In this document: positions 57,145 to 64,000 of the stretch, one piece after another
How the letters are laid out: every line of letters starts with the position of its first letter
How positions within the stretch are numbered: position 1 is the stretch's first letter
Assembly: GCF_007990245.1 (NCBI RefSeq)
Contig: NZ_BJWG01000001.1
Coordinates: 1-64,000 of the forward strand
Origin: Cellulomonas composti
GTDB lineage: Bacteria; Actinomycetota; Actinomycetes; Actinomycetales; Cellulomonadaceae
Length of the DNA: 64,000 nt
Direction: 5' to 3'
Position numbers and translations under genes: made by a program
The notes under the pieces: model-generated
Databases searched by the model: none
Seen by the model: only the letters and a program-made list of their open reading frames with translations
Told to the model about the DNA's origin: nothing

Positions 57145-58346
57145 CCCTGACGCACCGTGTCCGTGAGGTCGTGCTGACCGTGCGTGGACCTGACGGCACG
57201 CCGCTGACCGGGCGCGACGTCGTGGTCGAGCAGCGCCGGCACGAGTTCGGCTTCGGCTGCATCGGCTTCGACTTCGTCGGGCACGAGGGGTCCGAGGCCG
57301 ACGCCCGCCTCGCGGAGCAGTGGTTCGACCTGTTCGACACCGCGACGCTGCCGTTCTACTGGCGCTACTTCGAGCCCGAGCAGGGGCACCCGGACACCGA
57401 CCGCCTGCTGGCCGCCGCGCGCTGGTTCGTCGCGCGCGGGGCGCGCGTCAAGGGCCACACCCTGATGTGGCACACGCTCGCGCCGCAGTGGCTGCTCGAG
57501 CGCGGTCCCGACGAGGTCGAGCGGCTCCAGCGCGAGCGGATCACGCGCGACGTCGGTGACTTCGCGGGTGTCGTCGACACCTGGGACGCGATCAACGAGG
57601 TCGTGATCATGCCCGTGTTCACCGCCGAGGAGAACGCGATCACGCCGCTGGCACGGGCGCGCGGGCGCGTCGAGACGGTTCGCCTCGCGTTCGAGACCGC
57701 GCGCGCCGCGAACCCCGACGCGACCCTGCTCATCAACGACTTCGACCTGTCGCCCGCGTACGAGCAGCTCGTCGAGGAGGTGCTCGAGGCCGGCATCCGG
57801 GTCGACGCGATCGGCCTGCAGACCCACATGCACCAGGGCTACGTCGGCGAGGAGAAGACGCAGCGGGTGCTCGACCGGTTCGCGCGGTTCGGGCTGCCCC
57901 TGCACCTGACCGAGACGACGCTCGTCTCGGGCGACCTCATGCCCCCGCACATCGAGGACCTCAACGACTGGGTGGTCGACATGTGGCCGTCGACCGCCGA
58001 GGGCGAGCAGCGGCAGGCCGACGAGATCGTCCGGCACTACCGGACGCTGCTGGCGCACCCCGCGGTGCAGTCCGCGACGTACTGGGGGCTCACGGACGCG
58101 GGCGCTTGGCTGGGTGCGCCCGCGGGCCTCGTGCGCGCCGACGGCACGCCCAAGCCCGCCTACGACGCGCTGCGCGACCTCGTCCGTGGGCAGTGGTGGC
58201 ACGGTCCGACGACGCTGCGGACCGACGACGCCGGGCGCGTGCGCGTGACCGGCTGGCGCGGCGACTACGCCGTCCGCGCGGGCGCGGCGAGCGGGTCGTT
58301 CGTCGTCGGGACGCCCGACGAGGTCGACGTGCGACTGGCGCCCTGA
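57141..58346 (+). CDS. GH10 family xylanase/endo-beta-1,4-glycosidase, cytoplasmic
   Basis: 401 residues. GH10 hallmarks: KGHTLMWHT near the substrate site, acid/base Glu153 in TWDAINEVV, and nucleophile Glu258 in LHLTETTLVSGD. An N-terminal beta-rich stretch (about 1-45, EVVLTVRGPDGTPLTGRDVVV) precedes the barrel, and there is no signal peptide or binding module, so it works inside the cell, probably on short xylo-oligosaccharides imported by a transporter. ATG 57141 overlaps the MFS stop. Confidence 0.9.
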   Translation: MTLTHRVREVVLTVRGPDGTPLTGRDVVVEQRRHEFGFGCIGFDFVGHEGSEADARLAEQWFDLFDTATLPFYWRYFEPEQGHPDTDRLLAAARWFVARGARVKGHTLMWHTLAPQWLLERGPDEVERLQRERITRDVGDFAGVVDTWDAINEVVIMPVFTAEENAITPLARARGRVETVRLAFETARAANPDATLLINDFDLSPAYEQLVEEVLEAGIRVDAIGLQTHMHQGYVGEEKTQRVLDRFARFGLPLHLTETTLVSGDLMPPHIEDLNDWVVDMWPSTAEGEQRQADEIVRHYRTLLAHPAVQSATYWGLTDAGAWLGAPAGLVRADGTPKPAYDALRDLVRGQWWHGPTTLRTDDAGRVRVTGWRGDYAVRAGAASGSFVVGTPDEVDVRLAP

Positions 58347-58378
58347 CGGCTGGCACGGACGGCTGGGACGATGGGCGC

Positions 58379-59212
58379 GTGCTGCACCTCGACCTGACGC
58401 CGGTCACCGACCCCGCCGACGACCGCCTCGCCGACTACGTCTCGCTCACGGACGTCGCGCTGCGCTCTCGGCACGAGCCGGCCCGGGGCCTGTACATCGC
58501 CGAGAGCTCGACCGTGCTCGAACGCGCGCTGCGGGCCGGGCACCGGCCGCGTTCCGTGCTGCTCGCGCCGCGCTGGGTGCCGGACCTCGAGCGCATGGTC
58601 GCCGACCTGTCCGCCGACCCCGGTTCGCCCGGAGCCGTCACCGTGTTCGTCGCCGACGAGGCGGTCCTCGAGGCGATCACCGGCTTCCACGTGCACCGCG
58701 GCGCGCTCGCGGCGATGCACCGGCCGCCGCTGGCCCCGGTCGAGGCGGTGCTCGCGGGCGCGCGGCGCGTGGCGGTGCTCGAGGACGTCGTCGACCACAC
58801 GAACGTCGGCGCGGCGTTCCGGTCCGCCGCCGCGCTGGGCGTCGACGCCGTCCTCGTCACGCCCCGCTGCGCCGACCCGCTCTACCGTCGGTCCGTGCGG
58901 GTCTCGATGGGCACCGTCTTCCAGGTGCCGTGGACGCGGATCGACCCGTGGCCCGGCGCCATCGACCAGCTGCGCGAACTCGGCTTCGTGACCGCGTCCC
59001 TCGCGCTGTCCGACGACGCGATCACGCTCGACGCCCTCGTCGCGGACCTGCCCGAGCGCCTCGCACTGGTGCTGGGCGCCGAGGGTCACGGCCTCAAGCC
59101 GGCGACCGTGGCGGCCTCCGACCTCGTCGTGCGCATCCCGATGGCCGGTGGCGTGGACTCGCTCAACGTCGCCGCCGCCGCTGCAGTCGCGTTCTGGGCC
59201 ACCCGGGCCTGA
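58379..59212 (+). CDS. SpoU/TrmH-type RNA 2'-O-methyltransferase
   Basis: 277 residues. An N-terminal substrate-binding domain (about 15-100) precedes the knotted SPOUT domain with motif 1 DVVDHTNVGAAFRSAAALG, motif 2 LVLGAEGHGL and motif 3 IPMAGGVDSLNVAAA. It methylates a ribose of rRNA or tRNA; the site is not predictable. GTG 58379 lies 6 bases after a weak -10 (gacgat). Confidence 0.9.
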   Translation: MLHLDLTPVTDPADDRLADYVSLTDVALRSRHEPARGLYIAESSTVLERALRAGHRPRSVLLAPRWVPDLERMVADLSADPGSPGAVTVFVADEAVLEAITGFHVHRGALAAMHRPPLAPVEAVLAGARRVAVLEDVVDHTNVGAAFRSAAALGVDAVLVTPRCADPLYRRSVRVSMGTVFQVPWTRIDPWPGAIDQLRELGFVTASLALSDDAITLDALVADLPERLALVLGAEGHGLKPATVAASDLVVRIPMAGGVDSLNVAAAAAVAFWATRA

Positions 59213-59236
59213 CGCCGGCCCGACACGGGCGAGACC

Positions 59237-59800
59237 CTAGAAGGCGAGGTCTGTGACGACCTCGGCGCCGGGGAGACGCGCGAGGAGCGGGCCCGGCAGG
59301 GCGAGCTTGGAACGGCGCAGGCCGCTGCCGATCACGACGAGCTCGCCCGCTTCCGGGTGCGGCACGGTCACGCGTGTGTCGACGAGCACGCGGTAGGCGG
59401 CGGGTAGCCCGATCGGCGTGATGCCGCCGTACTCCATGGCCGCTTCGCTGGTGGCGCGGTCCATCGGCAGGAAGGACGCTTTGCGCACGTCGAGCAGGCG
59501 CTTGACCGCGTTGTTCACGTCGGCGCGCGTGGTGGCGCGAACGACGGCCGCCGCGACGCGCTCGTCGCCCTCGCGGCGGCCCGCGACGAGCACGCAGTTG
59601 GCCGACGCGGCGGGCGGGAGCGCGTAGGCGGCGGTGAGCGCGGCCGTGTCGGCGAGGTCAGGGTCGATCTCGGTCACCAGCACGGCGCTCGCGGCCTCGT
59701 CGTCGTGCTCGGCCCAGGACCGCAGCGCGGCCGCCGTGCTCGGCGCGAGCAGGTCGAGGTGCGCGAGTGCGGGCTGCCAGTCGAGCGTGCCGAGCGTCAT
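59237..59800 (-). CDS. YbaK/ProX-like aminoacyl-tRNA deacylase
   Basis: 187 residues. YbaK/EbsC fold: NCVLVAGRREGDERVAAAVV, the catalytic-region Lys-containing RKASFLPMDRATSEAAMEYG and GGITPIGLPAAYRVLVDTRV. Such enzymes remove mischarged amino acids from tRNA. ATG 59800 follows a TAACCT -10 by 7 bases. Specificity unknown. Confidence 0.88.
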   Translation of the reverse strand: MTLGTLDWQPALAHLDLLAPSTAAALRSWAEHDDEAASAVLVTEIDPDLADTAALTAAYALPPAASANCVLVAGRREGDERVAAAVVRATTRADVNNAVKRLLDVRKASFLPMDRATSEAAMEYGGITPIGLPAAYRVLVDTRVTVPHPEAGELVVIGSGLRRSKLALPGPLLARLPGAEVVTDLAF

Positions 59801-59807
59801 GGCCCGC

Positions 59808-59813
59808 AGGTTA
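59808..59813 (-). promoter_or_regulatory. -10 element for leaderless YbaK-like gene
   Basis: TAACCT on the minus strand, 7 bases before the ATG at 59800. Confidence 0.55.
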
Positions 59814-59857
59814 GCGGCCGCCGCGCCCTCGTCGGAGGGGGTGTCTCAGCGGGCGGC

Positions 59858-60397
59858 TCAGCGCTGGTAGGTCGCGACGAGGACCGCGCGCGCGAGCGTG
59901 TGGAAGACCAGCGCGCAGCTCGCGGCGCCGGGCATCGCGTCCGGGCCCAGTCCCATGCCGGCCGTGTCGAGGGCGTGCACGACGAAGTAGTACCGGTGCA
60001 CCTGGTCGCCGGGAGGCGGTGCCGAGCCGACGTAGGCCGCGACGCCGTCGTCGCCCTTGAGCTGGAACGATCCGGCGGGCAGCGCGTCGCCGTCGACGGT
60101 GCCGGCGCCGCGCGGGAGCGTCGTCGTCGTGACCTGGACGTCCAGCAACGTCCAGTGGAACCAGCCGGCCGGTCCCGGCGCGTCGGGGTCGAAGCACGTG
60201 ACCGCGAACCCCTGCGTCTCGGGCGGGAAGCCGGACCACGCCAGGTGCGGCGAGACGTTGGCGCCCGCCGGGGTGTTGGTGTGCACGTCGGGCAGCGGGT
60301 CGCCGTCGGCGACGTCGTCGGAACGCAGCGTGAAGACGGGGACCGCGGGCAGCAGGGCGTAGGGGTCCGGGGCGACGGGGCGGGTGATCGAGGGCAC
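59858..60397 (-). CDS. PEBP family protein (YbhB/YbcL, Raf kinase inhibitor-like)
   Basis: 179 residues. PEBP signature: NVSPHLAWSGFPPETQGFAV, TCFDPDAPGPAGWFHW with the anion-binding Asp/His pocket, and PPPGDQVHRYYFVVHAL. Cytoplasmic, ligand unknown. GTG 60397 has ggagg 5 bases upstream. Confidence 0.9.
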   Translation of the reverse strand: MPSITRPVAPDPYALLPAVPVFTLRSDDVADGDPLPDVHTNTPAGANVSPHLAWSGFPPETQGFAVTCFDPDAPGPAGWFHWTLLDVQVTTTTLPRGAGTVDGDALPAGSFQLKGDDGVAAYVGSAPPPGDQVHRYYFVVHALDTAGMGLGPDAMPGAASCALVFHTLARAVLVATYQR

Positions 60398-60437
60398 GAC
60401 GACCTCCGGTCCGGCCCGACGTCGGTCGTCGGGCGAC

Positions 60438-62165
60438 TCAGCCCATCCTGGCCGTCCCGTGCGCCTCGCGCACCTGCCGCCGCACGTGCGAGCGGGCGTG
60501 CTCGAGAGCGAGGTCGAGGTCCTCGAACAGGTGGTTCTCGTGCTGGAGAGCGTCGAGCACGCCGACCTCCTCGACGACCTTGCGGTGCGCGGGTCGCAGG
60601 CCCTTGAGCAGCACGACGATGCCGCGGTGCTGCAGGTCCGTGACGATCTGGGCGAGCGCGTGCGCGCCGCTGGTGTCCAGCACGCTGACGCTGGACAGGC
60701 GCAGCACGACGACGCGCACGTCGGTGACCTGCGCGAGCTCGTCGAGGAACCGGCGCACGTCGGCGAAGAACAGTGCGCCGTCGAGGCGGTAGACGGCGAT
60801 GTGCTCGTGCAGCAGCGCCTGCTCCTCGTCGTCCGGCACGGTCTCGTCGGGCGGGTCCTCGCGGTGCAGCCCGCTGGCCCGCGCCATCGAGCGCAGCGCG
60901 AGCACGGCGGCGACCGCGACCCCCACCTCGACCGCGAGCACGAGGTCGAACACCACGGTCACGACGAGCGTCGCGACGAACACGAAGGCGCCGGACCGCC
61001 CGGAGCGGCAGATCGCGCCCGCGGTGCGCAGGTCGACCATGTGCGCGGCGGTGACCAGCAGCACGCCCGCGAGCGCCGACAGCGGGATGCGGGCGACCCA
61101 CGGCGCGGCGAGGTAGACGACGAGCGCGAGGATCGCGGCGTGGCTCAGGGCGGCGACGCGCGTGCGGGCGCCCGCCCGCACGTTGACCGCGGTCCGCGCG
61201 ATCGCGCCCGTGGCCGGCAGGCCGCCGAACAGGCCGGAGGCGACGTTCGCCGCGCCCTGTCCCCAGAGCTCGCGGTTGGGCCGCGTGCGCGGCAGGTGGT
61301 CACCCATGCCGTCCGCGACGTGCGCCGACAGCAGCGACTCGAGCGCGGCGAGCGCCGCGACCGCCAGCGCCGACGAGAACAGGGCGCTCGTCGTCTCGAG
61401 GTCGACCACGGGCAGGTGCGGGGCGGGCAGCCCGTCGGGGAGCGCGCCGATCCGGTCGACGTCCAGGTGCAGGACCTGTGCGACGAGGGTCGCGAGGACC
61501 ACGGCGACGATCGACGCGGGCACGCCGCGGTACAGCCGGGGCAGCACGACGCACACGACCACGACGAGCGCGACGAGCCCGAGGGGGGCCAGCGCGGCGT
61601 GCCAGTCGACGTCGCCGATCGTGCGCAGCGCGACGAGCGCGGCGTTCTCGCCTTCGGCCTTGGGCGTGTCGAGCGCGAGCGGCACCTGCTGCAGCGCGAT
61701 GACGATCCCGATCCCGAACGTGAACCCCTCCACGACCGGCCACGGGATGTAGGCGACGAGGCGACCCAGGCCGAGCACGCCCGCGAGCACGACGAGCCCA
61801 CCCGCCATGATCGCGACGACGGGTACCGCCTCGGTGCCGTGCCGCGCGATGACCGGCAGCAGGACGACCGTCATGGCGCCCGTCGGCCCGCTGACCTGCA
61901 GGTGCGACCCGCCGAGCACGGCGGCGACCGCGCCGGCCACCACCGCGGTGACCAGGCCGGCGGCGGCGCCGAGGCCCGACGAGACGCCGAAGCCGAGCGC
62001 GAGCGGCAGCGCGACGACCGCCACCGTGAGCCCGGCCAGCAGGTCGCGGCGCCACGATCGGCTCAGCCCGGCGTAGTCCAGGCGGTGCGGGGCGAGGGCT
62101 CTGGCCCGGCGCCGGGCGAGCGTCCACCAGGAGATCTCGTCGGCCGGCGCGGCGTCTGCGCTCAC
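60438..62165 (-). CDS. SulP-family anion transporter with STAS domain
   Basis: 575 residues. Membrane domain (about 30-430) with SulP motifs RRDLLAGLTVAVVALPLALG, GPTGAMTVVLLP and FGGLPATGAIARTAVNVRAG, and a C-terminal STAS domain (about 455-560, VVLRLSSVSVLDTSGAHAL). SulP proteins carry sulfate, bicarbonate or dicarboxylates. GTG 62165 overlaps the stop of an ArsR-type regulator (GTGA), so the two genes are one operon. The regulator pairing is uncommon for SulP. Confidence 0.92.
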   Translation of the reverse strand: MSADAAPADEISWWTLARRRARALAPHRLDYAGLSRSWRRDLLAGLTVAVVALPLALGFGVSSGLGAAAGLVTAVVAGAVAAVLGGSHLQVSGPTGAMTVVLLPVIARHGTEAVPVVAIMAGGLVVLAGVLGLGRLVAYIPWPVVEGFTFGIGIVIALQQVPLALDTPKAEGENAALVALRTIGDVDWHAALAPLGLVALVVVVCVVLPRLYRGVPASIVAVVLATLVAQVLHLDVDRIGALPDGLPAPHLPVVDLETTSALFSSALAVAALAALESLLSAHVADGMGDHLPRTRPNRELWGQGAANVASGLFGGLPATGAIARTAVNVRAGARTRVAALSHAAILALVVYLAAPWVARIPLSALAGVLLVTAAHMVDLRTAGAICRSGRSGAFVFVATLVVTVVFDLVLAVEVGVAVAAVLALRSMARASGLHREDPPDETVPDDEEQALLHEHIAVYRLDGALFFADVRRFLDELAQVTDVRVVVLRLSSVSVLDTSGAHALAQIVTDLQHRGIVVLLKGLRPAHRKVVEEVGVLDALQHENHLFEDLDLALEHARSHVRRQVREAHGTARMG

Positions 62166-62557
62166 GGGTGCGCCTCGAGGGCGAGCAGGTCCTGGCGACG
62201 CGCGGCGGCGTCGACCAGCACGGCGCGGGCCGCGGAGAGCATGTCCGCCACGGCTGGCAGCGCGAGCGCGTACTGGACGGCGTTGCCGGTGCGGCTGGCG
62301 GTGACGACCCCGCTGCGGCGCAGCACGGCGAGGTGCTGGGACAGGAGCGAGGCCTCCAGACCCAGCTCGGTGAGCAGCTCGCTGACCTGACGGTCCTGGT
62401 CGACGAGGAGCTCGAGCACGCGGACGCGCACGGGATGGGCGAGGGCCTTGAAGAGGTCGGCCTTGACGTCCGCGAGCGGGCGGTCGACCCCCAGTGCGCG
62501 CAGCGGCACGACTTCTCCGGGAGATGAGGCGGTTTGGTGACTTGATGAATCGATCAA
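62162..62557 (-). CDS. ArsR-family winged-helix regulator
   Basis: 131 residues. Typical ArsR core: DLFKALAHPVRVRVLELLVD, recognition helix GLEASLLSQHLAVLRRSGVV and SRTGNAVQYALA wing. No cysteine occurs, so the classical Cys metal site is absent. The start is the TTG at 62557 (no ATG fits; a downstream in-frame GTG would remove 17 residues). A palindrome covers this start, implying autoregulation; the SulP gene is cotranscribed. Confidence 0.88.
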   Translation of the reverse strand: MIDSSSHQTASSPGEVVPLRALGVDRPLADVKADLFKALAHPVRVRVLELLVDQDRQVSELLTELGLEASLLSQHLAVLRRSGVVTASRTGNAVQYALALPAVADMLSAARAVLVDAAARRQDLLALEAHP

Positions 62558-62559
62558 GT
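62540..62559. promoter_or_regulatory. Operator palindrome of the ArsR-SulP operon
   Basis: acttgat-N6-atcaagt with perfect 7-bp arms covers the start codon of the ArsR gene, just downstream of a possible minus-strand -10 (TATCGT, 62567-62572). Confidence 0.65.
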
Positions 62560-62600
62560 GCTTCTGACGATACTCCGCTGTTCGGGGTGGGTGCGACCAG

Positions 62601-62630
62601 TTGACAGTGCGGCCGGGGAAGGCGTGTACT
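62601..62630 (+). promoter_or_regulatory. Promoter of the imuA'-imuB operon
   Basis: TTGACA (62601-62606), the perfect -35 consensus, is followed after 18 bases by TGTACT (62625-62630). Transcription would start within the LexA box immediately downstream. Confidence 0.6.
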
Positions 62631-62636
62631 AGGAAG

Positions 62637-62652
62637 TCGAACAGACGTTCGA
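62637..62652. promoter_or_regulatory. LexA (SOS) box
   Basis: TCGAAC-AGAC-GTTCGA is a perfect match to the actinobacterial/Gram-positive SOS box half-sites TCGAAC-N4-GTTCGA. It sits right at the expected transcription start of the imuA'-imuB operon. Confidence 0.85.
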
Positions 62653-62719
62653 AAATGACAGTTCGGGGGAAGCTCGAACGGCCTGTTGTTGCAGGTCAGA
62701 GGCATGCACAGAGGTAGCG

Positions 62720-63541
62720 ATGACGGTCGACGTCCAGGAGCGTGCGGCGCACGCGCGGCTCGTCCTGGCACGAGCCGAGCAGCGCACCGGTGCGCGCAGC
62801 ATCGTCCGGCCGGACGTCGAACAGGACCGGGCAGAAGTGGGCCGGGCGGGCGATGTCGAGCAGGACCAGGGCACTCCTCGGGTGTCGTTGCTCACGGCGG
62901 AGCGGCCGCCGCTGCCCGTCCCGGTCGAGCTCGCCCCGCTGCTGCCGGACGGGTTGCGCCGCGGGGCCACCACGGTGGTGGCGGGTTCGACGTCGCTGGT
63001 GCTGGCCGTGCTGGCCGCGGCGTGCTCGGGCGGCGCCTGGGCGGCCGTGGTCGGTCAGCCGACGCTCGGCCTGCTGGCCGCCGCGCAGGCCGGGGTCGGG
63101 CTCGACCGGCTCGCCGTGGTGCCCGCGCCCGGGGCAGACTGCGCCCGGGTGCTGGCCGCTCTGCTGGACGGGATGGACGTGGTGGTCGCCGGACCCGAGG
63201 CCCGGCTGGTGGACGCGGACCGGCGGCGGCTGTCGGCGCGGGTCCGGGAGCGGGGTGCCGTGCTGCTCGCGGCGCAGCCCTGGCCGGGTGCGGACACGGT
63301 GCTCACGGCCGGGCCCGGCCGCTGGACGGGGGTCGGCGACGGTCAGGGGCGGCTGCGCACGCATGCCGTCCGCGTCACGCGGTCGGGTCGCAGCAGCGCG
63401 TCGAGTCCCGCGTGGGTCGACCTCACGCTGCCTCTGTCGGGTGAGGTCGGCACCCGCAGCACCACGCAGAAGGTGGCGCAGTCGGCTGCGCAGGCGACTG
63501 TGCTGGCCGCCGGACGCCCGGACCTGAGGCTCGTCGGATGA
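62720..63541 (+). CDS. imuA: ImuA', RecA-like accessory protein of the DnaE2 mutasome
   Basis: 273 residues. The RecA-like core is degenerate: GATTVVAGSTSLVLAVLAAA stands at the Walker A place without the GKT of RecA, and VDLTLPLSGEVGTRSTTQKV follows near the end. This pattern and the overlap with imuB identify the actinobacterial ImuA' (Rv3395c-like). With ImuB and DnaE2 it forms the SOS-induced error-prone repair complex. ATG 62720 has gagg 5 bases upstream, behind a LexA box. Confidence 0.85.
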   Translation: MTVDVQERAAHARLVLARAEQRTGARSIVRPDVEQDRAEVGRAGDVEQDQGTPRVSLLTAERPPLPVPVELAPLLPDGLRRGATTVVAGSTSLVLAVLAAACSGGAWAAVVGQPTLGLLAAAQAGVGLDRLAVVPAPGADCARVLAALLDGMDVVVAGPEARLVDADRRRLSARVRERGAVLLAAQPWPGADTVLTAGPGRWTGVGDGQGRLRTHAVRVTRSGRSSASSPAWVDLTLPLSGEVGTRSTTQKVAQSAAQATVLAAGRPDLRLVG

Positions 63542-64000
63542 GCACCCGCACCACCGTCCTGTGGGTGCCCGACTGGCCGGTCGTCGCCGCGGCGCTCGCC
63601 CAGGAGACCCCCCGCCACCTGCCCGTCGCGGTCCTGGCAGGGCAGCGCGTGACCGCGGTGAACGCGCTGGCCAGGCTGGAGGGCGTGCGGCGCGGCATGC
63701 GTCGGCGGCAGGCGCAGGGCTGCTGCCCGGAGCTGGTGGCGCTGGCGGCCGACGACGCACGGGACGTCCGGCTGTTCGAGCCGGTCGTGCTCGCTGCGGA
63801 GACGGTGGTCGCGGGTCTCGAGGTGGCCCGGCCCGGGCTGCTCCTGCTGCCCTCGGACGGGGCGAGCCGCTACCACGGCTCGGAGGAGACGCTCGCGGAC
63901 CGGCTGGCCGAGGCGGTCGCGGAGCGCACCGGGCACGAGTGCGCCGTCGGGACGGCGGACGGCCTGCTCGCGGCGGTGCTGGCGGCACGCACCGGCCGAC
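63538..64000 (+). CDS. imuB: ImuB, Y-family polymerase-like protein (partial, cut by window end)
   Basis: First 154 codons visible, from ATG 63538 overlapping the imuA' stop. It begins TTVLWVPDWPVVAAAL, the Y-polymerase N-terminus in which the metal-binding Asp residues of active enzymes are replaced, as known for ImuB, which acts as an adaptor to the beta clamp rather than a polymerase. AVNALARLEGVRRGMRRRQA and SRYHGSEETLADRLAE are also family stretches. The frame runs off the right edge. Confidence 0.88.
   Translation, partial: MSTRTTVLWVPDWPVVAAALAQETPRHLPVAVLAGQRVTAVNALARLEGVRRGMRRRQAQGCCPELVALAADDARDVRLFEPVVLAAETVVAGLEVARPGLLLLPSDGASRYHGSEETLADRLAEAVAERTGHECAVGTADGLLAAVLAARTGR

Overview
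The window is chromosomal DNA from a high-GC actinobacterium. Codons end almost only in G or C, many genes start with GTG or overlap by 1-4 bases, and at least fourteen starts lie 6-8 bases after a TAnnnT -10 element (leaderless mRNA). Gene order (TPR-like protein, HAD phosphatase, small ORF, tlyA, nadK, recN, steA, mctB, then pyrG and a NUDIX hydrolase) matches the Mycobacterium tuberculosis Rv1691-Rv1700 block. SufR-SUF, ImuA'/ImuB and GlgC/GlgA of actinobacterial type point the same way. A cytoplasmic GH10 xylanase and the overall style suggest Micrococcales, perhaps a Cellulomonas relative; that placement is inference.

Layout: 1-585, a 15-bp minisatellite and an inverted repeat. 586-12738, one long co-directional, mostly overlapping block ending with a polyprenyl-phosphate transferase-like protein and MurJ. 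12745-15020, pyrG and NUDIX. 15037-20599 (minus strand), two ABC-2 exporters flanking heme A synthase, then a VanY-type carboxypeptidase. 20864-27653, the complete iron-sulfur assembly operon sufR-B-D-Rieske-C-S-U-T with a candidate SufR operator, followed by a fragment of a dead ABC exporter gene. 27940-32104 (minus strand), a NYN/LOTUS protein, a YpfJ-type metalloprotease and a biotin ECF transporter. 32423-37428, an alpha-dioxygenase-like heme peroxidase, an ABC-F protein, SURF1 and two small proteins.

37496-38900 is the only clearly mobile region. Two small units bounded by IS5-like inverted repeats sit head to head around a shared CTAG. Each holds a transposase remnant and one convergent non-transposase gene. 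It is the best candidate here for something undescribed.

39059-48144 carries fabG, fabI, a SixA-like phosphatase, serB, the divergent pair glgC/glgA, an ABC ATPase and an NfeD-SPFH membrane pair. 48299-52696 is a TetR-controlled heterodimeric ABC exporter whose palindromic operator abuts the -10 element. 52806-59212 holds a large membrane protein with a lipase-like elbow, an MFS-xylanase operon and a SpoU methyltransferase. 59237-62557 (minus strand) has a YbaK-like deacylase, a PEBP protein and an ArsR-SulP operon. The right edge (62601-64000) is a LexA-box-controlled imuA'-imuB mutagenesis operon, with imuB cut by the window end. No rRNA, tRNA or CRISPR array was seen.
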